This document shows, one piece after another, positions 44,608-54,613 of a stretch of 64,000 bases of DNA. Source of the stretch: Alteromonas gilva. GTDB taxonomy: Bacteria > Pseudomonadota > Gammaproteobacteria > Enterobacterales > Alteromonadaceae. The first letter of the stretch is position 1. Each line of letters opens with the position of its first letter. Both the position numbers and the translations under genes were made by a program. Where the stretch lies: positions 62,001-126,000 of the forward strand of contig NZ_JAQQXP010000001.1 of assembly GCF_028595265.1 (NCBI RefSeq), in the 5' to 3' direction. Under the pieces are notes generated by a model. The model searched no databases, was not told the origin of the DNA, and was given only the letters and a program-made list of their open reading frames with translations.

Positions 44608-44885
44608 CCTTCTTTTCGTAGCTGGTTAAGCTGCTGGTTGAGCTCAAAGGCGGGTTCGGTCACAATCGCTTCCAGCGTGGCTATGCGCGCTTTGAGGCTG
44701 GCAATTTCTGCGTCTTTTGACGCTGCCGGCGTTGCTTGCACAGTTTGTCTGGCATCAAAGGGATTCACGGGTTTACCATAAAACCAGGCACTTAACTGCC
44801 AGTTGTATTTAGCATCAAGGTAGTGGCAAAACAAGCCTGCAGCAAGCATAGTCAATACCAGCAAGGTTATTTCGAGTGTTGTCAT
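44604..44885 (-). CDS. Small membrane protein with C-terminal coiled coil
   Basis: A 93-residue protein. GGAG 9 bases upstream supports the ATG at 44885 rather than one seven codons before. It has one membrane helix (TLEITLLVLTMLAAGLFCHY, about 3-22), a linker with WQLSAWFYGKPVNPFDAR, and a coiled coil at the end (ASKDAEIASLKARIATLEAI). The end has a loose likeness to PspB-type tails. No family is assigned. It is divergent from the sigma factor gene. Confidence 0.65.
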   Translation of the reverse strand: MTTLEITLLVLTMLAAGLFCHYLDAKYNWQLSAWFYGKPVNPFDARQTVQATPAASKDAEIASLKARIATLEAIVTEPAFELNQQLNQLRKEG

Positions 44886-44962
44886 CAGGGTTCTCCGAGT
44901 CAATTAACAAGTTAACACCGCCCGGTTGATCGGCAGCATACTGTTACAGTCTTCGGTGAATA

Positions 44963-44992
44963 AAAAAAATTACAGCAAAGTGTAATTTTTTT
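44963..44992. promoter_or_regulatory. AT-rich hairpin upstream of the sigma-factor gene
   Basis: AAAAAAATTACA (44963-44974) and TGTAATTTTTTT (44981-44992) are exact inverted repeats around GCAAAG. It has the look of a terminator but lies between divergent genes, 54 bases before the sigma factor start, so it may be an operator or leader hairpin. ATTACA-N6-TGTAAT alone could bind a dimeric regulator. Confidence 0.5.
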
Positions 44993-45045
44993 GCGCCGCT
45001 TTAGACTATACCCACACTAGCTTAGGCAATAACGATGGAAGTGGC

Positions 45046-45549
45046 GTGCAAACGGACTTTGAGCAAATTCTTAATGAACATCAGGCACTACTGAGTCGCG
45101 TTGCGGCCAGTTATGAGGCCAATGAGTCGTTGCGCCAGGAATTATTGCAGGAAATCGCCCTGGCGGTTTGGCAGGGCCTGGCCCGTTTCAATGGTGACGC
45201 AAGCCTCAAAACCTATATGCTTAAAATTGCCCATAACCGGGCAATCAGTCATGTCAGCAAAGAGGTAAAAGGCAGTCACATTCATCATGGTGATGATGAG
45301 TCCATTAATACCTCATCAGCCCCCGCTGATACCGAACCTGCCTATGCCGCTGAACGAAACCGCGATGTGGTGAACCTGCTTGATGCTATTCGGGACTTGC
45401 CGGTGACCATGCGTCAGGTGATGACCCTCACGTTAGAAGGGTTGAGCTATCAGGAAGTCGCCGAGGTGTGCGGGATCAACAAAAATCATGTCGGTGTGTT
45501 ACTGCAACGAGCCAAAAAAGCACTGCAACAGAGTATGAATCATGAATGA
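45046..45549 (+). CDS. ECF-type RNA polymerase sigma factor
   Basis: A 167-residue sigma-70 family protein of the extracytoplasmic-function size. It begins at GTG preceded by GGAA; no in-frame ATG is near. Region 2 covers about 10-75 (LRQELLQEIALAVWQGLARF, then SLKTYMLKIAHNRAISHV). Region 4 covers about 108-160 (LPVTMRQVMTLTLEGLSYQE, VAEVCGINKNHVGVLLQRAK). A short acidic linker joins them. The next gene overlaps by 8 bases and is probably its regulator. Confidence 0.9.
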   Translation: MQTDFEQILNEHQALLSRVAASYEANESLRQELLQEIALAVWQGLARFNGDASLKTYMLKIAHNRAISHVSKEVKGSHIHHGDDESINTSSAPADTEPAYAAERNRDVVNLLDAIRDLPVTMRQVMTLTLEGLSYQEVAEVCGINKNHVGVLLQRAKKALQQSMNHE

Positions 45550-46105
45550 CGAATCAACCGATTTAACCGCACTTTGGCAGCAACAGCCGGTTAGCAACAT
45601 TGATATGGCTGATCTAACCAAACGTTTAAAGCGCCAGCAACGTTTGCAACGGCTGTATGTAATAACGGATTTTATGTGCCTTTTTATGAGTATCGGCTTC
45701 ATTGCCTATACATGGAATTCCCTGCCGAGTGTATTAATTTATATGCTTTTTGGGGTATCTGGCTCCGCCCTGGCGATGACGGTCTATTTTGTTTGGTTAC
45801 GCCGCCATGCAGCGTTAGCGACCTTTGAAGACACGGCGCAGTTTCGTGAGACGCTCAAAAAACAACTGCGCAACAACCAGACAATTGCCCGCGTAACCTT
45901 TCATTCCGGCTGGGTAAGTATCGTTATGCTGCTGACTATTTTTGGCGTGTTAGTGTATTCAGGTGAGATGAGCATGGATAAACTGGTCAGCAAGTTACCG
46001 GTCATAGCCGGTTTGTGTGTACTGATGGCAGGCTTTATGCCCTGGGCTTATCAGCGCGAACGCAAGTTTAAAGCCGAATACCAGCAACTGATTGAGCAGG
46101 AATAG
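45542..46105 (+). CDS. Membrane partner of the ECF sigma factor
   Basis: A 187-residue membrane protein with a short cytoplasmic N-terminus (MNDESTDLTALWQQQPVSNI, then DMADLTKRLKRQQRLQRLYV). It has four hydrophobic segments near 45-62, 67-88, 116-134 and 145-165, and a charged end. It starts within the last codons of the sigma gene. No zinc-binding anti-sigma motif is seen, yet position and build fit an anti-sigma or sigma-modulating protein; this is inference. Confidence 0.7.
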   Translation: MNDESTDLTALWQQQPVSNIDMADLTKRLKRQQRLQRLYVITDFMCLFMSIGFIAYTWNSLPSVLIYMLFGVSGSALAMTVYFVWLRRHAALATFEDTAQFRETLKKQLRNNQTIARVTFHSGWVSIVMLLTIFGVLVYSGEMSMDKLVSKLPVIAGLCVLMAGFMPWAYQRERKFKAEYQQLIEQE

Positions 46106-46121
46106 CCCCCGGGCATGAAGG

Positions 46122-49100
46122 CTAATCGTTCGTGTCGTCGTTGCTTTCCTGTTTGTCCTGGTCGCCTAATGTAAACTGATAGTACATATCAACCGCCGTA
46201 GACAAGCTGCGCACCACTTCGATATAGAGGTTGGTCCAAACCTGATAACGTAACGCCACTTCCTGACCGGCACTGCCTTCGTTTTCAAACATAGCAACGC
46301 CGTAGCGCACGGTGAGGTTGGGGGCTATTTTTCCTGATACGGCAAGTTTGGTGTCGTTACCCTGTCCGGTGGTGGTCACCGCAAAATCCTCGATCCCCAG
46401 GGTCTTACCCACATTACTGGTGATACCCTCGGTTCTCGATAAGCCTAAACCAATCAGCATGGCGGCATAGCCATTATCACCCTGCCCACTGCTACGCAGG
46501 CTGCCACTGCCATTTAGCAGGTACGCCAGGTTTTGCGCCTGATCCATGCTCGGTTCTGAGAATAAACTGATACTGGGTTCGCTGGCCAGGCCATCGATTC
46601 GCACACCGGCAATCACATCATCCTCTGTCAGCTTGGGGTCGCGAATGGCCTCAACCAGTAATAACGGCTGATTGATCGGGCCATTAAATTGTACTTCACC
46701 GGTACGGATAATCAGGTTTTGCCCCCACGCTTCGTAGCGGCCATTGAGTATTTGCAGGTCGCCGTAACCGGTGATGGCCGGTTGTGTCTGCACATTTATA
46801 CCCCCACTTAGTGCCGCCGTGAGGCCAAAGGCATCCAGCCGGACTTCGCCTTTTTTGCCTTTATCAAGGGTAATGGAGACATTGGCGTTAATATTGTCGA
46901 CCAGAGCGTCGCTGGGCGGTTCGCCACGTAAATGTACGTCCCGCGACGGTGAGATAGCGCTGGGGGGTAATTCAGTGATATTGATCCGTGCCCAGGGAAT
47001 ATTAATGTCGCCCGCGATGTCTACGCCCTGCGGATCGATGTGGGCGCTAAGGTTGGGCGAAACCTTAACACTGCTGGCATCATAGTGAACGGTGAACGCG
47101 TTCCCTTTAAGGTCAACGTCGATGATGAGCTCGTCCTGCCAGTTTACTTTGCCGGCAATACTCCCGGCACCGTCGCCAAGCATATAGCTGCCATCAAAGG
47201 TGGCGTTATCACCAAAAAATTCGATGGTTTGCTGCCAGTCAGAGACCACCACCGGCAGGTCATCGCTGTTGATAGAGCCTTGCTTAAGAGAAAGCTGACC
47301 GGTTACCGCAGGCAAATTGACCGGGCCTTGTAGTTCCAGGGTGCCATCTATCTGGCCATCAAGCTCCTGCATGTTATTAATGAGGTGCTGAAAAGGCGCT
47401 AACTGCCATTGGCTTAACTGCAGTTTGCCCTGCAACTGTGGGGTTTGGGTAAAGGGATCAATGGTCAGTTGGGTACTAATATTGCCAATCTCAGGGCTGG
47501 TAATACTGGCATCTACAGACAGCTGACTGTCGGTAAATTCACCGTTGAGGTTAAAGGTATCAAGGTTGATGCTCACACTTGGTTCACTGCCCAACTCCCA
47601 GCTATCCGGGCTGATGCTGGCACTAAAGGAGCCTGTTGCCTGCTGACTTTGCGGGGTAAACTGCCCGGCGGTGGTCAGTGACAGGGTGGCATTATTACGC
47701 TTGGCCAACATTTCCGGGAATACTTCATTGGCCCATAACCCCACGGGGAGCAAGTTGGCGCTGAGGTCCCATGTAATTTGCTGCGGGGTGTAATTAAGCG
47801 AGTTAATGCACAGTTCGCCTTCCTCACGTGCCTGCCAGCAATGCTGGCTCATCATAAACTGTTGTTGCTGTTGCTTATAAGTGAGCTGCAGATCTGACTG
47901 TTGCTGCCAACTGGTATTTAAAATAGCGAGCTGCGAATCGCTCAGGGTGGCCTGCCACACCTGTTGTTGCCAGTGACCTTCAAGATTCAGTTGGGTGGTA
48001 TGTTCGGGTAGCTGTAAATCGGCCTGTAAGCGATGGCTGGCCAGTGAGCCAGATACCGCTATGTCACCATTGAGCGCACCCTGGCCGGCGGCGATAGGGC
48101 TTAGCGCCCTGCTCGCCACGACGTTTTGCAGGTTAATGCGTGAGTCAATCACCGGATCTGCCCAGTCGCCCTTGACCGCCACGGAGCCGGTAACCTGACC
48201 GCTGATATCCGGGTACAGCGTGGCTAGTTGTTGCAGATCCAGTGTAATCAGTGCATCCAGGTATTGTTGGTTAAGTACCTGTCCGGCAATCGTCAGCTGG
48301 TTTTCGGCAATGTCTGCATTCAGGTTCGCTACTACGATATCGCTGTTGGCCGAGTAAACAACGTCACCCGCTATAGTAAAGAGCTCATTTAAATGAGTGC
48401 CGCTGAGGGCCAGTTCTGACAGCAGTACATTGGGGCCCTGCTCACTCATGTTAACGTGCGATTTCATGCCACCGTTTATATCTTGCGGACCCTGCGCCAG
48501 CCAGGTGTCCAGGTCGAGGCTCACAATATTGGTTGTACCCTGCCAGCTAAGCGCTTCGCTAAAATACATCACGCCGGAATTGCTGATCTCGCCGTTAAAT
48601 AAGGTGGCGTCGAGGGTCGACACCGCCAGCGAATGCTTACCTAATAAAGCGCGAGCCTTAACAGTGACAGCGGTTAACTCGTCAAGGTTGGCACCGCCAT
48701 CGAGCTGAACACTATAACCGCCCATTTCTCCCTGTGCGGACAGCGTACCGGGTGAAAGTTGTCCGGCCACAAAGGGGCTGAGCGACTGCTGCGGCCAATG
48801 TGCCTGCAGCGACAACGGCAACTGATCGCTGAGCAGGTTAACTTGCGCCGCCGTCGCTGCGGTGATTGGTCCTTCACCTTTGATATCCAGTGTCAGTGCA
48901 CTGAGTTCGCCTTTCGCGGTCAGTGCCAGGCGCTGAGATTGTTGGGCCAGTGTCAGGGTACTATCCAGTGTCAGCGACAACGGATACTCACCCGCCAGGG
49001 TTACCTCGGCGGTGGCCGTTGCGGAATGTTCCGGGGTGTCTACCTGCAGCGTATCAATAACTACCGTGCTGCCTTTCGCTGTCGCGTGTTGCAGGCTGGC

Positions 49101-49781
49101 ACTGAGGCTAACGAGTTGCTGTTGCGCGCGGCTAACGGTCAGCTGACCGAGCGTTACCTCATGCAGTTCAACTGCCAGCGGCAGCACGATTTCAGGCAGC
49201 ACCGGTGCCTGATAAGCGATTGCTAAGGGAGTTGCCGGCTGCGGCTCGCTCTCAGGTAACTGCACCGTTAATACATTCACCATCAGTTCATTGACAACTA
49301 ACGAGTCCAGCCATTCTGCGCTGATGTTGCCGGCCGTCATCTCAAGGGTTACCGCGGGTGATTCAAAATAAGCGTTGGTTATATTCAGGGAGTCCAGGAA
49401 GAGTGCGAAGGGTAATGAGATATCCTCTGCCGGTGCCGGTTCTTCAGTTGCGGGCTCGTTGCGACTGGTTTGGACTATCCTGGGCGTGGTGAGCGTTGCC
49501 TGCTCAATACACACGGCACTCTTAAGCAAACAGGTCCATTCGTGGGCAACCGTTACCGCATCAACGTCGACCTGCCATTGCGCGTTTTGCCAATGAATGC
49601 CTTCGAAGGTAATTTTGCTCAGCAAGCTCCCTGATACCGTTTCCAGTGTCAGGCCCGGTACAAACTTGTTGGCAGCATAGTTGATGGCTGGCGTGCCCAG
49701 CGGTGACAAAACCAGTACCACTAATCCCAGCAATAGCAGTAAGGTCACTAAAAATATTTTTGCGAGGCGGTTAATCGTCAT
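46122..49781 (-). CDS. tamB: Translocation and assembly module inner-membrane protein TamB
   Basis: A 1219-residue AsmA-like bridge protein (E. coli 1259). The ATG at 49781 overlaps the tamA stop as ATGA. A single N-terminal membrane anchor (FLVTLLLLLGLVVLVLSPLG) is followed by a very long beta-rich periplasmic body (the beta-taco groove). A conserved C-terminal DUF490 domain includes RIDGLASEPSISLFSEPSMD, AQNLAYLLNGSG and AVSGKIAPNLTVRYGVAMFE. It acts with TamA in outer-membrane protein insertion and in phospholipid transport to the outer membrane. High Gln content is present in the middle. Confidence 0.95.
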   Translation of the reverse strand: MTINRLAKIFLVTLLLLLGLVVLVLSPLGTPAINYAANKFVPGLTLETVSGSLLSKITFEGIHWQNAQWQVDVDAVTVAHEWTCLLKSAVCIEQATLTTPRIVQTSRNEPATEEPAPAEDISLPFALFLDSLNITNAYFESPAVTLEMTAGNISAEWLDSLVVNELMVNVLTVQLPESEPQPATPLAIAYQAPVLPEIVLPLAVELHEVTLGQLTVSRAQQQLVSLSASLQHATAKGSTVVIDTLQVDTPEHSATATAEVTLAGEYPLSLTLDSTLTLAQQSQRLALTAKGELSALTLDIKGEGPITAATAAQVNLLSDQLPLSLQAHWPQQSLSPFVAGQLSPGTLSAQGEMGGYSVQLDGGANLDELTAVTVKARALLGKHSLAVSTLDATLFNGEISNSGVMYFSEALSWQGTTNIVSLDLDTWLAQGPQDINGGMKSHVNMSEQGPNVLLSELALSGTHLNELFTIAGDVVYSANSDIVVANLNADIAENQLTIAGQVLNQQYLDALITLDLQQLATLYPDISGQVTGSVAVKGDWADPVIDSRINLQNVVASRALSPIAAGQGALNGDIAVSGSLASHRLQADLQLPEHTTQLNLEGHWQQQVWQATLSDSQLAILNTSWQQQSDLQLTYKQQQQQFMMSQHCWQAREEGELCINSLNYTPQQITWDLSANLLPVGLWANEVFPEMLAKRNNATLSLTTAGQFTPQSQQATGSFSASISPDSWELGSEPSVSINLDTFNLNGEFTDSQLSVDASITSPEIGNISTQLTIDPFTQTPQLQGKLQLSQWQLAPFQHLINNMQELDGQIDGTLELQGPVNLPAVTGQLSLKQGSINSDDLPVVVSDWQQTIEFFGDNATFDGSYMLGDGAGSIAGKVNWQDELIIDVDLKGNAFTVHYDASSVKVSPNLSAHIDPQGVDIAGDINIPWARINITELPPSAISPSRDVHLRGEPPSDALVDNINANVSITLDKGKKGEVRLDAFGLTAALSGGINVQTQPAITGYGDLQILNGRYEAWGQNLIIRTGEVQFNGPINQPLLLVEAIRDPKLTEDDVIAGVRIDGLASEPSISLFSEPSMDQAQNLAYLLNGSGSLRSSGQGDNGYAAMLIGLGLSRTEGITSNVGKTLGIEDFAVTTTGQGNDTKLAVSGKIAPNLTVRYGVAMFENEGSAGQEVALRYQVWTNLYIEVVRSLSTAVDMYYQFTLGDQDKQESNDDTND

Positions 49782-51529
49782 AGTTCTGGCCCCAGCGTGA
49801 AGTGGATTCGCCATGTGGACTCAAACGCATTTTTACCCCGAGCAACATAAAATCGTACAGGGCCAATCAGTGTTAACCAATGCGCACCAATACCGACACT
49901 TCGGGCCAGTGGATCCGAGAAATCATTGGTTGAGGTTCCCACATCGCTGAATACAGCGGCGCGCCAGTTGTCGGCAATGGGATAGGCGTATTCGATACTG
50001 GCGGTGGCCAGGTACTTGCCGCCGGTTAACACCCGATTGCCCTCATCATTGAGCACAAAAGGGGATATCTGCTGATAACCAAAGCCACGTACACTTTGAT
50101 CGCCACCGGTAAAAAAGCGGATTGACGACGGCACCCGGTTAAACTCTTCGGTATAAATGGCGCCGGCCTCAGCACGGAAAAACAAACGGTGGGTATCATC
50201 CAGCGTGGTTATAATTTTGGCCTGTGCCAGCACTTTTGCTAAAGAGATATCACTGGCCAAATCTTCGTGCGCCACCTGCGCAGAAATGCGGTAATACTGG
50301 CCCTGATCAATATCCACTTTTTCTTCGGCATTATTGAAGGCAATGGAGTAACCAGGCATAAGCAAATTAATGGTTTGCGGGTCGCTGAGGCCCTGGGTAA
50401 ACATTTCCCTGTCGTAGGTTAGTGACAGGCTGCGTTGCCAGGGCGATTCAGCCTCTTTCCAAAAACGATGGGCAGAAATACTCAGGGTTTCGCGTTTAGT
50501 ATCGCTGTTATCGTTGTCCTGAAATTCATAGCTGGTCTTGATGCTTGCATAATCGTTGTTGACATCTTCGAGCGGGATGCGGTAATCGAGACTGGCAGCC
50601 TGCTCGAGTTGCGAGGCAAATAACTCACCGGTAATAGAGTGCCCCCGGGTATTTACCCAGGGACGTTCCCAACGGCCACGCACTCTGGGCCCGGTGTCTG
50701 TGCTTGCGCCACCCCCAACGTTAAAGATATCGCGCGGCAAATGTGCCAGGGTCACTTCGATGGGGACGCGGGCGCCTTTGGCCTGGCTGACCAACGGGCG
50801 CGCGATCACTCTGGAAAAATAGCCCGTTTGATTTAACTGCTGGTTAAATTTGGTTAGCTTTGCAGAGGTGTACTTTTCACCTTCCTGAAAAGGCTGTATG
50901 CGGCCGATAATGGCGCTGGAGCGGGTGTCACCCTCGAGTCGGACCTCGCCAAATTCATACTGGCGACCACTTTGCGCAATCAGCAATACGTTGGCTTCGT
51001 TTTCCTCGCGCACTAAATCCAGGCGCGTTGCCTGCCAATGGTAGTCAAAGTAACCGTTGGACAAAGCATAGTTAAACATAGATGACTTAAAGCTTTCGTA
51101 GGTGGGCTGATGCATGACATCACCGGGTTTAAGCTTAAAACTGTTAAAGCGTTGTTTAAACTCAGGATCGTCACGGCCCTCGCCGATGATTTCGCGGGTA
51201 ACATTGGCCACACGCAGCGGTTCACCGAGGTCCACGTCAATGATTAGCGCCTGCTTTTCGGTACGCAATGCAATGTCAGTATTGTAAAAACCAAAAGGTT
51301 GCAGTGCAGTTTTTACAGACTTAATAATGCGCTCTTCGGTGGTCTCGTCGGGGTCCCCGTTGGTGACCGAAATAGGATTCAGGTGAAGTTTGATGTTGTC
51401 TTTCAGATCGCTGCGACTCACACCGTTGAGAGTATACTCCAGCGCCAGAGCAATTGGCGCTAACCCTAATAGACAGGCAATGCCAGAAAAATAAAGAGTG
51501 CGACGGAAAAAAGTCGGGCTAAAAAACAT
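49778..51529 (-). CDS. tamA: Translocation and assembly module outer-membrane protein TamA
   Basis: A 583-residue Omp85-family protein (E. coli 577). It has a signal sequence (LYFSGIACLLGLAPIALA), three POTRA domains (about 30-260; for example GFYNTDIALRTEKQALIIDV, YEFGEVRLEGDTRSS) and a 16-strand barrel with the lid-lock motif SSIRFFTGGDQSVRGFGYQQ. The end WRIHFTLGPEL is typical. The start at 51529 is chosen for its signal peptide; a GTG at 51553 is also open, and GAGGAG lies 14 bases from the ATG, so the start is uncertain. tamB follows with a 4-base overlap. Confidence 0.95.
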   Translation of the reverse strand: MFFSPTFFRRTLYFSGIACLLGLAPIALALEYTLNGVSRSDLKDNIKLHLNPISVTNGDPDETTEERIIKSVKTALQPFGFYNTDIALRTEKQALIIDVDLGEPLRVANVTREIIGEGRDDPEFKQRFNSFKLKPGDVMHQPTYESFKSSMFNYALSNGYFDYHWQATRLDLVREENEANVLLIAQSGRQYEFGEVRLEGDTRSSAIIGRIQPFQEGEKYTSAKLTKFNQQLNQTGYFSRVIARPLVSQAKGARVPIEVTLAHLPRDIFNVGGGASTDTGPRVRGRWERPWVNTRGHSITGELFASQLEQAASLDYRIPLEDVNNDYASIKTSYEFQDNDNSDTKRETLSISAHRFWKEAESPWQRSLSLTYDREMFTQGLSDPQTINLLMPGYSIAFNNAEEKVDIDQGQYYRISAQVAHEDLASDISLAKVLAQAKIITTLDDTHRLFFRAEAGAIYTEEFNRVPSSIRFFTGGDQSVRGFGYQQISPFVLNDEGNRVLTGGKYLATASIEYAYPIADNWRAAVFSDVGTSTNDFSDPLARSVGIGAHWLTLIGPVRFYVARGKNAFESTWRIHFTLGPEL

Positions 51530-51719
51530 TGACGACGTGAGTGCTCCTCGCACGGCTTACAAAAAATAAAGATAAGAACATTACGCAATATTCAGACCAT
51601 AAGTTTACCTGATAAATCCCCTGGCTACAGCAAAATCGGATAATCAACGGAGTATTGCGTTGGGTGTTGTGTTGTCGTTATAGTAATGCCGAATGCACAA
51701 ATACAGACAAGGACGTTTT

Positions 51720-53666
51720 ATGATTCATCTGCTCAAGCGGTTAGCAGTGGTTTGCTATGCAATGAGTGTGTTGTTGGTAACCCCCGCTCAGGCTGATCCT
51801 CAACCCCTCGATGTGTTTAGCCGCCTGCCCCAGTTCTACGGTGTAGCGCTCTCGCCTGACGGCCAGCGTGTTGCCATGGAACGCAATTCGCCCGATGAGG
51901 ATATGGCGGCGCTGATGACCTTAGATGTCGCCACCGGTAATGTTTATTACTTACTCAACTCCGACAACAAAAAGGTCAAAATAAACTGGTATAAATGGGC
52001 CAATAACGAAGACCTGTTAGTAAGTGCTCGCTATGAGATGAGTGCCAGAAATGGCCAGAAATATTTCTCAACCCGCCTTTACGTGATGCGCTACGACGAG
52101 CAAGGCGAATCGCCCCAGCCGGTTATCGACTGGCGACATATCCAACGTTATCAGAACGACGCAAAGTACGTGCCGCAGTTTCAGGACAACGTGATCGATA
52201 TTTTACCCGATGATCCCAATCACATTCTTATGGCTATCGATATATCCCGGCCGTTTGAGAAGTCCGTATTTGAAGTAAACATTAAAAATCAAAAAATAAA
52301 GCGCATTGTGCGAGGTACCAAACAGATCCGGAACTGGGTGACCGATCAGCAAGGAAACGTACGAATTGGTATTTCACTGGATTACGATTCCGGTGAAAAG
52401 CAGATTTTCCTGCGTGATAAAGAAGGCAATTTCGAAGAACTGTACAGCTTTAACGTCACTACGGATAAACCAGTGCACGTGGCGGGCTTTGGTGTTGATC
52501 CCAACACACTGTACATAAAAAAATACCTCAACGATTATCAGGCATTGTACACGCTGGATTTAGCGACCCGCAAAGAAACGCTCGTGTACGCCGATGAAAA
52601 TTATGATGTCGACGGTAGCCTGATTTATTCACCGTTAACACGCGATGCCATTGGCGTCCGCCATGCACACGCGCCCAATGGCCGTTATTACTGGGATGAC
52701 CGATACGCCCCCCTGCAGCGGGGTTTGGACAGGCTGTTTAGCGACAAGCACAATGTGCTCACAGCGTTCAGTGATAATGAAGAAATTTATCTGCTTTACT
52801 CTGAGAGTGATGCACAACCGGGTAAATACTATCTCGGTAATCAAAAAGATCCGCAAATCAGTTTTCTGTTTGATCAGTATCCACAGATCGATACCGAGCA
52901 GTTAAGCGCCCATCAGCTAATTACTTTCACTGCCCGCGACAAAGTCGAAATTGAAGGCTATTTAACGCTACCTAAACAGGGTGAGGCGCCTTATCCCACC
53001 GTGGTATTCCCTCACGGTGGTCCCGCGGGACGTGATCGCGCCGGTTTCGATTACTGGGTTGCCTATTTTAACAGTCGTGGCTACGCCGTATTACGGCCAA
53101 ACTTTCGCGGGTCTACAGGCTATGGGTTTTCCTTCAGCGAGTCGCAAATGCAAAACTGGGGCATGGCCATGCAGGATGATGTGGTTGACGGTACGCAATG
53201 GATGATTGATCAGGGTTATACCGACAAAAATAAAATATGTATTGTGGGCGCCAGTTATGGCGGCTTTGCCGCACTTGCCGCGGCAGTTAAAAGTCCGGAC
53301 TTATACCAGTGCGCAGTGAGTTTTGCCGGCGTCAGTGATTTAGACCGCATGGTGTATCGTCAACGCAACTTTTTAAATGCTAACCTGGTGAAAAAGCAGT
53401 TGGGCGAAGACAGCGATGACCGCGAGCGTCGGTCACCGATCAACTATGTAGAGAACATTAAAACGCCGATATTACTGGTACATGGAGAGGAAGACCGCAC
53501 GGTACATGTCGAGCAAAGCGAGAGAATGGCTGATGAGTTGGACGATGCTGGTAAAACCTATAAGTATGTTGAGTTACCTTTTGGTGACCATTACTTATCC
53601 ATTCAGTCTAATCGGATGACGCTATTTAAAGAAATGGATGATTTTTTGGCGAAATACCTGCATTAA
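51720..53666 (+). CDS. Secreted S9-family prolyl oligopeptidase-like peptidase
   Basis: A 648-residue exported serine peptidase. AAGGACG precedes the ATG at 51720, which starts a signal peptide (MIHLLKRLAVVCYAMSVLLV, cleavage near AQA). The N-terminal half is beta-propeller-like (FYGVALSPDGQRVAMER onward). The C-terminal alpha/beta-hydrolase domain has PHGGPAGRDRAGFDYW, the nucleophile S512 in GASYGGFAA, D592 in HGEEDRTV and H624 in FGDHYLS. This is the acylaminoacyl-peptidase/dipeptidyl-peptidase type. Probably it degrades peptides in the periplasm. It is transcribed alone. Confidence 0.92.
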   Translation: MIHLLKRLAVVCYAMSVLLVTPAQADPQPLDVFSRLPQFYGVALSPDGQRVAMERNSPDEDMAALMTLDVATGNVYYLLNSDNKKVKINWYKWANNEDLLVSARYEMSARNGQKYFSTRLYVMRYDEQGESPQPVIDWRHIQRYQNDAKYVPQFQDNVIDILPDDPNHILMAIDISRPFEKSVFEVNIKNQKIKRIVRGTKQIRNWVTDQQGNVRIGISLDYDSGEKQIFLRDKEGNFEELYSFNVTTDKPVHVAGFGVDPNTLYIKKYLNDYQALYTLDLATRKETLVYADENYDVDGSLIYSPLTRDAIGVRHAHAPNGRYYWDDRYAPLQRGLDRLFSDKHNVLTAFSDNEEIYLLYSESDAQPGKYYLGNQKDPQISFLFDQYPQIDTEQLSAHQLITFTARDKVEIEGYLTLPKQGEAPYPTVVFPHGGPAGRDRAGFDYWVAYFNSRGYAVLRPNFRGSTGYGFSFSESQMQNWGMAMQDDVVDGTQWMIDQGYTDKNKICIVGASYGGFAALAAAVKSPDLYQCAVSFAGVSDLDRMVYRQRNFLNANLVKKQLGEDSDDRERRSPINYVENIKTPILLVHGEEDRTVHVEQSERMADELDDAGKTYKYVELPFGDHYLSIQSNRMTLFKEMDDFLAKYLH

Positions 53667-53807
53667 GATATGGCTGACAGGTTGCCACCACCGGGTGATT
53701 TGGTCAGGCCTTTAAAAGCCTGACCGCTCCAATTAAATGCTGCGGCGCAAACGGCTGGCTGGTTATTTAAGCCCTTACGGACACCAACACGCGTGTTGCC
53801 AGACAGT

Positions 53808-54251
53808 CTACTCTGCTGGGTCAGGTTGATCACATAAAAAGGCATAAGCGGTCTCAAAGGCGCCTTGTTGAAACCCCTTGAGTCCGGTTTCGGTAAAAGG
53901 CACTGTCAATGGCTGTCGCTTAAGCCGCTGTTTGATCTGACTGCTACTGAGGAGTGTTACCTCAATATCGTTTATCAGCTGTATACAGGCTTCCAGCTTA
54001 AAACCCACCGCACCGCCAGCAAATTTGCCCTTGGTTGGGCGTTCACGAATAACCACTTCGGCAGTCTTATAATCGGCCAAAAGCTTGGCTACAGTGCGCT
54101 GAAAATAGCGTAAGTTATGGGCGCTATCCGGCGTTTGGAGGGCGACTCTGCGAACCCGGCAATCGGGCACCTGAAACAGTCCGCGGTCGAGGGCTAACAG
54201 AGCAACAATGGCTTCACTGCCTTTAATTTCAATTCCGCATACAATACGCAT
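53808..54251 (-). CDS. DUF3010-family protein
   Basis: A 147-residue soluble protein. The start at 54251 (MRIVCGIEIKGSEAIVALLA) gives the normal family N-terminus; the frame runs open further up. Other family blocks are FQVPDCRVRRVAL, KTAEVVIRERPTKGKFAGGA, VGFKLEACIQLINDIEVTLL and FTETGLKGFQQGAFETAYAF. DUF3010 is widespread in gammaproteobacteria and its role is not known; the fold recalls RNase H-like proteins, by the look of the first strands only. A tandem repeat lies in its upstream region. Confidence 0.88.
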   Translation of the reverse strand: MRIVCGIEIKGSEAIVALLALDRGLFQVPDCRVRRVALQTPDSAHNLRYFQRTVAKLLADYKTAEVVIRERPTKGKFAGGAVGFKLEACIQLINDIEVTLLSSSQIKQRLKRQPLTVPFTETGLKGFQQGAFETAYAFLCDQPDPAE

Positions 54252-54613
54252 TCGATCTAACCTTATAACCGGTGAAAACCTCATTGTACTGCAAATTGTA
54301 CTGCAATATGGCGTGTTTCCCTGCACATTTATGCGGGTCTATAGGCCCTGGCTAAAAAGTGAGTGCCTCTAACCTTATACGCGATACCATGGTACAGCGA
54401 AGCGCATCGCAGTGTCTGGTGTGGGCGTATCGTCGTCACAAATGAGTAAAAATGTCTCTTATTACCGACACCTTTACCCGTAACAGCCTGGCTGACAGAC
54501 CAAAGGCTTAAGCAAGTCTATGAATTTTAATGATAATAAAGTGTTGGCAAGGTTTTCGCATTACTGCTGTGTTAGCGGTAATTCGCTGAGGTAAATTTTT
54601 CAAGGATTCGCCA
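54252..54613. other. Intergenic region with a 12-bp tandem repeat
   Basis: About 360 bases between the DUF3010 gene (minus) and the small membrane protein gene (plus). Two exact copies of ATTGTACTGCAA lie head to tail at 54283-54294 and 54295-54306, 32 bases from the DUF3010 start, and could be a binding site. The rest shows no ORF or RNA gene that I can support. Confidence 0.5.
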
